A stretch of DNA of 9,819 bases from DATLYF01 sp035575095 (GTDB lineage: Bacteria; Pseudomonadota; Gammaproteobacteria; Competibacterales; Competibacteraceae), in the NCBI GenBank assembly GCA_035575095.1, contig DATLYF010000118.1:1-9819 (forward strand), given 5' to 3'. The notes under the pieces were generated by a model, which saw nothing but the letters and a program-made list of their open reading frames with translations, searched no databases and was not told the origin of the DNA. The position numbers were made by a program, and so were the translations under genes. Within the stretch, counting starts at the first letter, position 1, and every line of letters starts with the position of its first letter. This document shows positions 1-6,614 of this stretch, in pieces.

Positions 1-4
1 GGTC

Positions 5-11
5 TTTTTTT
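5..11 (+). terminator. T-run at left edge, possible terminator tail
   Basis: Seven consecutive T residues stand out in otherwise GC-rich DNA at the extreme left edge. Such a run commonly forms the tail of a rho-independent terminator, here for a gene to the left on the plus strand. The hairpin that would precede it lies outside the window, so this is only a suggestion. Confidence 0.2.
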
Positions 12-39
12 GTCCACCGCCGCTACGACCAAGGTGCTA

Positions 40-67
40 TTGCCAAGCCGGCCCGGACGCCTATAGT
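40..67 (+). promoter_or_regulatory. sigma70-like promoter of the response regulator gene
   Basis: A -35-like TTGCCA (40-45, five of six matches to TTGACA) and a -10-like TATAGT (62-67, five of six matches to TATAAT) are separated by 16 bases. Transcription would start around 73-76, giving a leader of roughly 50 bases before the ATG at 126. The GTG that could open a longer reading frame lies at 66-68, inside the -10 element, which argues against its use as a start codon. The call rests on sequence match alone. Confidence 0.5.
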
Positions 68-125
68 GAGGAACGGCCCTTCACGGCCTGCGTTCGCTCA
101 CAGCGACCCGCTTGAGAATATCCCG

Positions 126-776
126 ATGAGCAAGCCGCCCCCCTTCTCGGAGCATAAGGTGCTGGTCATCGATGACCATCCGCTGGTCCGCGAGGCGCTG
201 AAGAGCGTGCTGGAGGAGCTGATCGAACCGCTCGACTATCACGGCGTCGGCAGCTTCGACGAAGGCTACGCCCTGGTGCAGCGCATGGATTTCGATCTCA
301 TCCTGCTGGATCTGCACATCCCCGGTGCTGAGGGCCTGTCCGCCCTGGTCGAACTGCGCGCTCAGGCGCCCGCCACCCCCACCGTGGTCGTCTCCTATCT
401 GGACGACGAGGCCACGGTGCACGACGCCATCGCCTGCGGCGCCTCGGGCTTCATCCCCAAATCGTTGCCGCGCGAACGTATCGCCAACGCCATTCGTCAC
501 GTGCTCGAAGGTGGTCTCTTCACCCCGGCGTGCGGGGCGCCGACGCAGACCGCCGAAGCCGCGCCGCCCCACATCACCCAGCGCCAGAGCGTGGTGCTGC
601 AGCTGATGATGCAGGGCCATTCCAACAAGTACATCGCCTATAAGCTCAATATCAGCGAGTGGACTGTCAAGGCCCACGTCAGCGCGATCCTGCGTGTGCT
701 CAAGGTACACAATCGGGTGGAGGCGGTGCTGGCGGCCCGGCGTTTGGGTCTCGACAGCGCGTCGCGGCGCGCCTGA
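126..776 (+). CDS. LuxR/NarL-family two-component response regulator
   Basis: A 216-residue DNA-binding response regulator. The N-terminal receiver domain (about residues 10-128) has the acidic pair D16/D17, phosphoacceptor D62 (in LILLDLHIPG), switch residue S90 and conserved K112 (in GFIPKSLP). A short linker leads to a LuxR-type helix-turn-helix (about 150-208, ITQRQSVVLQLM through ISEWTVKAHVSAIL). The length is typical of the family. I start at the ATG at 126, with GAGAA 7 bases upstream. The longer GTG start at 66 has no ribosome site, lies inside a promoter-like -10, and adds 20 residues before the receiver fold. The gene converges on a hybrid kinase gene and is the natural partner of that kinase, probably activating genes nearby. 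By family it resembles regulators grouped with ErcS'/NahK-type kinases in Pseudomonas. Its target promoter is not shown by the sequence, but the divergent qhpA/FIST region is the obvious candidate. Confidence 0.9.
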   Translation: MSKPPPFSEHKVLVIDDHPLVREALKSVLEELIEPLDYHGVGSFDEGYALVQRMDFDLILLDLHIPGAEGLSALVELRAQAPATPTVVVSYLDDEATVHDAIACGASGFIPKSLPRERIANAIRHVLEGGLFTPACGAPTQTAEAAPPHITQRQSVVLQLMMQGHSNKYIAYKLNISEWTVKAHVSAILRVLKVHNRVEAVLAARRLGLDSASRRA

Positions 777-798
777 CGCCACCGCTCAGGTTCCGTGG

Positions 799-825
799 CC
801 CGGCTGCAGTGCGGCAGCATCCGGG
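799..825. terminator. hairpin between convergent genes, possible bidirectional terminator
   Basis: CCCGG (799-803) pairs with CCGGG (821-825), and CTGC (804-807) pairs with GCAG (814-817), leaving a 3-base bulge and a 6-base loop. It lies in the 51-base gap between the stop of the response regulator and the stop of the hybrid kinase, where a terminator serving both strands would be expected. No T-run follows on either strand, so it is not a classical intrinsic terminator. Confidence 0.3.
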
Positions 826-827
826 GG

Positions 828-2210
828 TTACGACGCTCTGCCGCGGCCGGCGAGGTGGTTGAGCAGGGCGCGTAGCTTGGCCGGCTGCAGGGGCTTGTAG
901 AGCAAACGCCAGCCGCGGCGCTTGACTTCGGCGGCCAGTGCAGGAGCGCGGTTGCTGGTGACGATCAGCACCGGACAGTCCGGACCCAGCCGCTCGCTCA
1001 CCCAGGCCCCGGCCTGCAGGCCATCCTCGTCGCCGTCCAGGTGGTAGTCGGCCACTAGCAGATCGATACCCCCGTCCCGCAGCCGCCGCTGGAGCTCGGC
1101 CAGCGAGGCCGCCGGCAGCACTCGGCATTCCCAGCTCTCCAGCAGAGCGCACATGCTCTCCAGAGAGGCCCGGTCGTTCTCCAGCACGGCGATACGCTGG
1201 GCGCATAGCCGGCCGGCGTCGGCGGCCAGTGCAGCGACGGGCGCATCGGCGGCCACCTGGTGAGGGTCGCCTCGCGGTACGCTCACCGCGAACACCGAGC
1301 CGCGCCCCAGCCAGGAGCGCACCGCCACCTCGCTGCCCAGCATGCGGGCGATGCGCTCGACGATGGCCAGCCCTAGCCCCAGACCCTTCTCGGCATCGGG
1401 GTCGGCATTGGGCAGCTGCTTGAATTCGCGGAACACCTCCTGCAGCTGGTCGGCGGGGATGCCCGGCCCGGAGTCACGCACCTCGATGCTCAGCGTCTGC
1501 CCCTGGCGGCGCACCCCCAGCAGGATGCCGCCGCGCCGGGTGTAGCGCACCGCGTTGCCGAGCAGGTTGCGCAGGATCCGCTCCAGCAGCTCGGGATCGC
1601 TGTAGGCGCAGGCCCGGGACGCTACCAGCCGCAGGGTCAGCCCCTTGAGCCTGGCGCGCATGCGGTATTCCGCCGCCAGCCGCTGCAGCAGCGGATCGAG
1701 CCGGAAATGGCGGCGGCGCACCTCGATCACCCCCGCCTCCAGCTTGGAGATATCGATCAGGCTATTGAGCAGGCTCTCCATGGTGCGCAGCGAGGCCTCG
1801 AGGTGCTGGGCCACGGCCTGCACCCCCGGCGCCGCGCCCTGCCCCTTGAGCACTTCTAGCATCAACCGCGCGGCGTTGAGCGGTTGCAGCAGATCGTGGC
1901 TGACCGCCGCCAGGAACTTGGTCTTGTTGTCGTTGGCCCGATCGGCCTCGCGCTTGGCCTGCTGCAGCGCCTCCTCGATGCGCCGGCGGTGGGCGATCTC
2001 GTCGCGCAGGCGCTGGTTGACCTCGACCAGCTCGGCGGTGCGGCTGCGCACCACATCCTCCAGCATGGCGGCGGTCTCGAACAGGGAATAGTCCGACTGC
2101 TTGGCTGCCATTTCCCGCTCGACCCGATCCATCAGGGCATCGTTGATGCGTCGCAGCCGCTCCAGCTCGGCCTCGAGTTCGGCGAGCCGCGGGGAGACAT
2201 CCTCGCTCAC
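828..2210 (-). CDS. cytoplasmic hybrid sensor histidine kinase (ErcS'/NahK-like)
   Basis: A 460-residue soluble hybrid kinase with no membrane segment. Residues 1 to about 95 are charged, heptad-rich coiled coil. The dimerisation/phosphoacceptor domain follows with H105 (FLAAVSHDLLQPL). The ATPase domain shows the N box with N219 (LRNLLGNAVRYT), G1 box DSGPGIP (246-252) and G2 box GLGLGLAIV (276-284). A C-terminal receiver (about 338-455) has D388 as phosphoacceptor (VADYHLDG), T418 and K439. Its acidic pocket reads E344-N345-D346 rather than a plain DD pair. There is no PAS domain and no Hpt domain. This layout matches ErcS'/NahK-type kinases of Pseudomonas. The start is a GTG at 2210 overlapping the stop of the FIST gene by 4 bases, so the two are translationally coupled and the FIST protein is a likely input to the kinase. 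The likely phosphate target is the response regulator encoded at 126-776. The signal sensed is unknown. Confidence 0.9.
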   Translation of the reverse strand: MSEDVSPRLAELEAELERLRRINDALMDRVEREMAAKQSDYSLFETAAMLEDVVRSRTAELVEVNQRLRDEIAHRRRIEEALQQAKREADRANDNKTKFLAAVSHDLLQPLNAARLMLEVLKGQGAAPGVQAVAQHLEASLRTMESLLNSLIDISKLEAGVIEVRRRHFRLDPLLQRLAAEYRMRARLKGLTLRLVASRACAYSDPELLERILRNLLGNAVRYTRRGGILLGVRRQGQTLSIEVRDSGPGIPADQLQEVFREFKQLPNADPDAEKGLGLGLAIVERIARMLGSEVAVRSWLGRGSVFAVSVPRGDPHQVAADAPVAALAADAGRLCAQRIAVLENDRASLESMCALLESWECRVLPAASLAELQRRLRDGGIDLLVADYHLDGDEDGLQAGAWVSERLGPDCPVLIVTSNRAPALAAEVKRRGWRLLYKPLQPAKLRALLNHLAGRGRAS

Positions 2211-3370
2211 GGCGGCGCGCTTCCGAAGGCGACCCCGGTGAAGGTCTGATTGAGATGCATGGCGTTGAACTGCTCGCCGAAGGTGCTGAAGCCGACCACC
2301 CGGTTGCGGCGCAGCAGCGCGGCGATGGCGGCGCTATCGCCGGCGCGCTCCATCTCCAGTTGGCGGAAGGCGCAATTGAAGCCCAGGGTCAGCACCGGCG
2401 GCCCGATGAAGTCGGTCAGTTCGGCGAAGGTGTCGCTGAGATTGGCGAGCATGTCGCCGCGGTAGGCCAACCGCAGCACCACGCCCTCGTCGATGGCGCA
2501 ACCGAAGGTCAGCGAACGGTCCTGATTGGCACACACGATCGCGCGCACGTGGCAGGAGGAGCCGATCCGCACCACCAGCGGATAAGTGGAAAACACCTGG
2601 TGATCCAGGGCCGCCACCGGCAGATGCAGCAGCCGCGCGTACTCCTCGGCGGCCGGCGCGCCGTTGATCTCCATCACCAGGCGCCGGGTCGGGTCGGCGC
2701 GGGTCACCACCACGCGCAACCCGGTGCCGATGAAATGATGGGTGGAGAAGGCGCGGAACGGCAGCCGGCTGTGGACCAGGGCCAGCACCGCGCTGTCGGG
2801 GTGAGCCACGCCGCCGTGAAAGACGAAGCTGCGTTCGAAGCGCAGGCTGTCCCCGGCCGAGCCGCCCACCAGCCCGATGCCGCCCAGCGAGACATCGATA
2901 CTGCTGACCACGCGCTCCTCGTTGCGGCACAGGCCATCGATCAGTAGCAGGGCGAAGGTGTTGTGGGAGGTAACGGGGCCGACCCGCGCGCTCAGCCGTC
3001 TGAGCAGGGACTGCACGATACGCTGACCCTCGACGATGCGGAACCGGCGCAGGTCACCGATGCAGGCGCTGACGGCAGCGAACCGGTCCCGCCCCAGGCT
3101 GACGCCGCTGATACCGCTCACGGGATAGCCTTCGGGCGCGATCACTCCGGCGGCGGTGCAGCCGATGGTAGCGGCCGGCAGATACTCCCGTAGCGCGGCG
3201 GCCAGCTCGCCCGGATCGGAGTGGCCGGCGCTGAACACCAGGCTGAGCGCCGCATCGGGCCGGGCGATGCGCGCCGCCAACTGCGCGATGGCGGCCCGCG
3301 CCTGGGGCTCCTCCGACATGCCCCAGACGATGCTGTCGGCCAGCGCCGTATGGACGAGCTGCTCCGTCAT
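2207..3370 (-). CDS. FIST domain protein (FIST-N plus FIST-C), putative ligand sensor
   Basis: A 387-residue soluble protein recognisable as FIST (F-box and intracellular signal transduction). The FIST-N half (about residues 40-225) has the GCTAAG motif (70-75) and GGSAGD (169-174). The FIST-C half (about 226-367) ends with GFSTFGEQF (360-368), leading into the terminal NQTFTGVAFG. FIST domains are proposed to bind small molecules, possibly amino acids, and to act as sensory inputs to kinases and other signalling proteins; no catalytic activity is established. The ATG at 3370 is preceded by a CGGGGAT ribosome-binding-like sequence about 7 bases upstream. It is the first gene of a minus-strand operon, overlapping the kinase gene by 4 bases. 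It is transcribed divergently from qhpA, so a role in sensing amines or their oxidation state is an attractive but unproven inference. Confidence 0.88.
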   Translation of the reverse strand: MTEQLVHTALADSIVWGMSEEPQARAAIAQLAARIARPDAALSLVFSAGHSDPGELAAALREYLPAATIGCTAAGVIAPEGYPVSGISGVSLGRDRFAAVSACIGDLRRFRIVEGQRIVQSLLRRLSARVGPVTSHNTFALLLIDGLCRNEERVVSSIDVSLGGIGLVGGSAGDSLRFERSFVFHGGVAHPDSAVLALVHSRLPFRAFSTHHFIGTGLRVVVTRADPTRRLVMEINGAPAAEEYARLLHLPVAALDHQVFSTYPLVVRIGSSCHVRAIVCANQDRSLTFGCAIDEGVVLRLAYRGDMLANLSDTFAELTDFIGPPVLTLGFNCAFRQLEMERAGDSAAIAALLRRNRVVGFSTFGEQFNAMHLNQTFTGVAFGSAPP

Positions 3371-3417
3371 GCCGAATCCCCGTATGCACTCCGCTCACCT
3401 CCCGCCGTTGCCTGCGG

Positions 3418-3446
3418 GCTGCGGCCAGTCTAGCACCGGCCGCAGC
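3418..3446. repeat. perfect 9-bp inverted repeat, candidate operator
   Basis: GCTGCGGCC (3418-3426) and GGCCGCAGC (3438-3446) are exact reverse complements separated by 11 bases (AGTCTAGCACC). It lies about 50 bases upstream of the FIST start and about 150 bases upstream of qhpA. It could be a dimeric regulator site or form a hairpin in the leader of the FIST/kinase transcript. Its function is not known. Confidence 0.5.
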
Positions 3447-3450
3447 GCCC

Positions 3451-3471
3451 TCACCTAACACTTTCGGGTGA
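3451..3471. repeat. small inverted repeat TCACC-N11-GGTGA
   Basis: TCACC (3451-3455) and GGTGA (3467-3471) are reverse complements across an 11-base spacer. The spacer length is the same as that of the neighbouring 9-bp inverted repeat. At only 5 bp per arm, chance is a serious alternative, but the location in a divergent control region fits a regulator site. Confidence 0.3.
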
Positions 3472-3512
3472 TGCCGCGGCCGCCGCCGATACGGCTCGCC
3501 CATACTCTGCCC

Positions 3513-3532
3513 GAATCTCCGGAATCCCCGGA
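3513..3532 (+). repeat. tandem 9-mer repeat GAATCYCCG upstream of qhpA
   Basis: GAATCTCCG (3513-3521) is followed directly by GAATCCCCG (3522-3530), differing at one base. Together they also create a TCCGG-N5-CCGGA dyad (3518-3532). A third exact copy of GAATCCCCG sits at 3374-3382, just before the FIST start. The pair lies 62-81 bases upstream of the qhpA ATG, a plausible place for an activator site. Confidence 0.4.
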
Positions 3533-3593
3533 CTACACTGGAAATACAAAAACAAACATGCCTACGCAGCGACCCGACCACCAAGGGGGTGCC

Positions 3594-5171
3594 ATGAAAA
3601 GACCATTGCTGTCGCTCGTCTGCTCCGCCGCCGTGTTCGGCAGCGCTATCGCCGTGGCGGATACCGCCACGGAGGCACAGAACCTCCTCAACCAGCGCTG
3701 TTCCGCCTGCCACGCCCGCCTGCCCGACGGCGGCCTGGCGCGCATCAGCCAGATGCGCAAGACGCCCGAGGGCTGGGACATGACCCTGGTGCGCATGCGC
3801 ATCTGGCACGGCGTCAAGCTCAGCTCCGAGGAGCAGCAGACCCTGGTCCAGTACCTGGCCGACCGGCAAGGCCTGGCACCGGCGGAAAGCGCGCCGTTCC
3901 GCTATGCTCTGGAGCGCCGACCCAATGCGGTGGAGCCCGATTACGGCGAGCTCGGCGTGATGTGCGCCCGCTGCCACTCCTTCGCCCGCCTCGGGCTGCA
4001 GCACCGCGACCGGGAGGAATGGATCAAGCTGGTGCACATGCATGTCGGGCAGTGGCCGACCATCGAGTACTCGGCCCTGGGCCGCGACCGCAACTGGTTC
4101 GAGATCGCCATCGGCGAGACCGCCAAGGCGCTGGGCGAGCAGTTGCCGCTCGCGACCGAGGCCTGGCAGAGCTGGTCCAAGGACACCCACAAGAGTCCCG
4201 AGGGCACCTGGCGCATCGTCGGCCACCAGCCGGGCGCCGGGGACTTCCACGGCAGCGCCAGCGTCAGCCGCGACGGCGAAGGCTACCGAGTGCAGTACCG
4301 GCTGAGCTACGTCGATGGCAGCACCGTCGAAGGCGCGGGCACGGCCAGCCTCTATACCGGCTACGAGTGGCGCGGCGCGAGCCGCGTCGGCGACGAGCAC
4401 TGGCGCGAGGTGCTGGCGCTCAGCGCCGACGGGCGGCGTATCGCCGGCCGGGTGTTCCGCGCCGACGCCGATGAGATCGGAGCGGACATACAAGGCGTGC
4501 GCAGCGACGGCCAGCCCGAAATCCTGGCGGTCACACCCGGCTACCTCAAGGCCGGGCAGAAGGCCACGCTCACCGTGCACGGCATCGGCCTGGCCGGTGC
4601 CGTCGAGCTCGGGCCGGACGTGACGGTCGGCAAGGTGGTCAGCCGCAGCGCCGACAGCGTCACCGTGGAGGCCGAGGCCGCCGCCGACGCCGCCGCAGGC
4701 GCGCGCAGCGTGGCCGTGGGCGATACCCGCCGCGACGCGGCCCTGGTGGTCTATTCCCGCCTCGACAGCGTGCGTATCGAGCCCGACTACGCCCTCGGCC
4801 GCGTCGGCGGCGGCAGCACTCCGCCGGTCACCGCCCAGTTCGAAGCGGTGGGCTATCTCAACGGCCCCGACGGCCAGCCCGGCACCGAGGACGATGTGCG
4901 CGTGGGGGTATTCCCGGCCGAATGGAGCACTGCGGATTTCAACGAAGCGGCGGCCGAGATGAAGGACGCCCACTATGCCGGGCGCATCGATCCGCGGCTC
5001 GGCCTGTTCATCCCTGCCGGCGCCGGCCCCAACCCAGAGCGCAAGTACGGCACCAACAATGCCGGCGACCTCAAAGTGGTAGCCAAGGTGGCCGATGGCG
5101 AGCGCACCCTGGAGGGCAGCGGCCGGCTGATCGTCACCGTGCAGCGCTGGAACGACCCGCCGATCCGCTGA
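3594..5171 (+). CDS. qhpA: quinohemoprotein amine dehydrogenase alpha subunit, diheme cytochrome c
   Basis: The electron-transfer subunit of periplasmic QHNDH, which oxidises primary amines to aldehydes and ammonia. It takes electrons from the CTQ cofactor of the gamma subunit through two c-type hemes to soluble acceptors. The 525-residue precursor begins with a Sec signal peptide (basic MKRP, hydrophobic core, likely cut after AVA at residue 22). Two heme-attachment motifs follow, CSACH (36-40) and CARCH (124-128), then beta-rich domains. These include an IPT/TIG-like segment (about 309-390) and a C-terminal domain with the family-typical KYGTNNAGDLKV (484-495). I chose the ATG at 3594 because AAGGGGG (3583-3589) precedes it and the signal peptide starts there. 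The in-frame ATG at 3558 and GTG at 3468 would add polar residues before the signal. It is the first gene of the operon, 15 bases before qhpD. Heme attachment needs cytochrome c maturation genes not in this window. Confidence 0.95.
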   Translation: MKRPLLSLVCSAAVFGSAIAVADTATEAQNLLNQRCSACHARLPDGGLARISQMRKTPEGWDMTLVRMRIWHGVKLSSEEQQTLVQYLADRQGLAPAESAPFRYALERRPNAVEPDYGELGVMCARCHSFARLGLQHRDREEWIKLVHMHVGQWPTIEYSALGRDRNWFEIAIGETAKALGEQLPLATEAWQSWSKDTHKSPEGTWRIVGHQPGAGDFHGSASVSRDGEGYRVQYRLSYVDGSTVEGAGTASLYTGYEWRGASRVGDEHWREVLALSADGRRIAGRVFRADADEIGADIQGVRSDGQPEILAVTPGYLKAGQKATLTVHGIGLAGAVELGPDVTVGKVVSRSADSVTVEAEAAADAAAGARSVAVGDTRRDAALVVYSRLDSVRIEPDYALGRVGGGSTPPVTAQFEAVGYLNGPDGQPGTEDDVRVGVFPAEWSTADFNEAAAEMKDAHYAGRIDPRLGLFIPAGAGPNPERKYGTNNAGDLKVVAKVADGERTLEGSGRLIVTVQRWNDPPIR

Positions 5172-5186
5172 CCGAGGAGTACCGCC

Positions 5187-6614
5187 ATGGGTCTCAGACT
5201 GGTTCCCGAAAACTTACACGAGCTGCGCCTCGGCGCGCGGCGCATCCTCATGCACCCGCCGACCAGCGCGCTGTTCGAGCTGGATGCAGTCGGCGCCGAG
5301 TTGCTCGACCTGTTCCGCGAGCGCGGCGAGGTCGCCATCGACGACGTGGTGTGTCGCTTCGACGGCCGCTATCCGCCGGGCGAGGTAGTGGACACCCTGA
5401 GCGAACTGCGCCACCTGGATATCGTCAATGAGCACGGCCGGGCCGACCCGCGGCACATCCCGCCGATCCGCGAGCTGCCGCTGTCGACCATCGTGCTCAA
5501 CGTCAACACCGGCTGCAACCTGAGCTGCAGCTACTGCTACAAGGAGGACCTCACCACCGCGCCCAAGGGCCGGCGCATGGACTTCGCCACCGCGGTGCGC
5601 TCGGTCGAACTGCTGCTCGCCCAGGCCCGCGAGCGCGCCTCGGTCAACATCGTGTTCTTCGGCGGCGAGCCGCTCAGCAACCTGGCACTGATTCGCCAGG
5701 TGGTGGACTACGCCGAGCGGCGCTGCGCCGAGCAGGGCTTGCGCCCGGACTTCTCCCTGACCACCAACGGCACCCTGCTCACCGAGGAGACGGTGGACTA
5801 TCTGGACCGCCACCGCTTCGGCATCACCGTGAGCATGGACGGCCCGCGCGAGTACCACGACCGCAACCGGGTCACCCACAAGGGTCGCGGCAGCTACGAC
5901 ATCATCCGGCCCAAGGTCAGGATGCTGCTCGCCCGCTATCGCTCGCGACCGGTGGGGGCGCGGGTGACGCTGACCCACGGCGTCACCGACGTGGTCGCCA
6001 TCCACCGCCACCTGCGCGACGAGCTCGGCTTCTTCGAGGTCGGCTTCGCCCCGGTCACCTCCGGTCCCATCGACCACTACAACCTGGATGGGGAGGAACT
6101 ACAGGCGGTGTTCACCGGCATGAAACGTCTCGGTGAGGACTACCTGGCAGCGGCGCTGGAGGGCCGCAACAACGGCTTCGCCAACCTGCACCAGTTGCTG
6201 AGCGATCTGCACGAAGGGCGGCGCAAGTCCCTGCCCTGCGGCGCCGGCATCGGCATGCTGGCGGTGGACGCCGGCGGCGACCTGCACCTCTGCCACCGCT
6301 TCACCGGCTCACGCCTGCCTACCTTCGGCAACGTCGAGCGGGGCATCGACCGCGAGCGACTGAGCGGCTTCCTGGAGGCCGCCGCCGACCTCTCCGGCCG
6401 CGGCTGCGCCACCTGCCGCATCCGCAGCCTGTGCGCCGGCGGCTGCTACCACGAGTCCTACGCCCGCTACGCTGATCCCCTGCACCCCACCTATCACTAC
6501 TGCGAGTTGATGCGGGACTGGGTGGATTTCGGGGTCACGGTCTACCTGCAGATACTCAACCAGCGGCCCGACTTCCTCAGCCAGCACGTCGCGCCGCGGA
6601 GGGCCCGCCAATGA
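5187..6614 (+). CDS. qhpD: radical SAM/SPASM peptide maturase, thioether crosslinks in QhpC
   Basis: A 475-residue cytoplasmic radical S-adenosylmethionine enzyme. QhpD of Paracoccus is known to form the Cys-to-Asp and Cys-to-Glu thioether bonds inside the gamma subunit QhpC. Residues 1 to about 95 look like a PqqD-type peptide-recognition domain (HPPTSALFELDAVGAELL near 23-40), an inference from pattern. The radical SAM core shows the [4Fe-4S] motif C110-x3-C114-x2-C117 (CNLSCSYCY), GGEP (159-162) and a TTNGTLL strand (192-198). The C-terminal SPASM region has C351, C369, C407, C410, C416, C420 and C439, enough to bind two further auxiliary clusters. GAGGAG (5174-5179) lies 7 bases before the ATG. 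The gene follows qhpA by 15 bases, and its stop overlaps the qhpC start in ATGA, so enzyme and substrate are translationally coupled. Confidence 0.96.
   Translation: MGLRLVPENLHELRLGARRILMHPPTSALFELDAVGAELLDLFRERGEVAIDDVVCRFDGRYPPGEVVDTLSELRHLDIVNEHGRADPRHIPPIRELPLSTIVLNVNTGCNLSCSYCYKEDLTTAPKGRRMDFATAVRSVELLLAQARERASVNIVFFGGEPLSNLALIRQVVDYAERRCAEQGLRPDFSLTTNGTLLTEETVDYLDRHRFGITVSMDGPREYHDRNRVTHKGRGSYDIIRPKVRMLLARYRSRPVGARVTLTHGVTDVVAIHRHLRDELGFFEVGFAPVTSGPIDHYNLDGEELQAVFTGMKRLGEDYLAAALEGRNNGFANLHQLLSDLHEGRRKSLPCGAGIGMLAVDAGGDLHLCHRFTGSRLPTFGNVERGIDRERLSGFLEAAADLSGRGCATCRIRSLCAGGCYHESYARYADPLHPTYHYCELMRDWVDFGVTVYLQILNQRPDFLSQHVAPRRARQ

Larger units (their letters stand above)
3371..3593. promoter_or_regulatory. 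divergent control region between the FIST/kinase operon and the qhp operon
   Basis: This 223-base stretch contains no convincing gene. It must hold the promoters for both the minus-strand FIST/kinase operon and the plus-strand qhp operon. It contains a 9-bp inverted repeat, a smaller inverted repeat, a tandem 9-mer (each listed separately) and a locally A-rich leader (3540-3560). No strong -35/-10 pair was found for qhpA. TACACT at 3534-3539 and CATACT at 3501-3506 are possible -10 elements without good -35 partners, which would suit an activator-dependent promoter. No sigma54 (-24/-12) match was seen. Confidence 0.6.

Noticed and set aside
66..125. N-terminal extension of the response regulator from the GTG at 66.
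   Set aside because: The GTG is inside a -10-like element, has no ribosome site, and precedes a normal receiver start by 20 unneeded residues.
3468..3593. N-terminal extension of QhpA from the GTG at 3468 or the ATG at 3558.
   Set aside because: It would bury the Sec signal peptide behind polar residues. The ATG at 3594 has the best ribosome site and a typical signal start.
3054..4973. A 639-codon open frame on the minus strand across the FIST gene start and qhpA.
   Set aside because: It is antisense to well-supported genes, shows composition-driven Ala/Gly/Val/His-rich translation with no domain, and arises from strong third-position G/C bias.
5214..6077. A 287-codon minus-strand open frame antisense to qhpD.
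   Set aside because: It overlaps the radical SAM core completely and has no motif. It is explained by high-GC codon bias.
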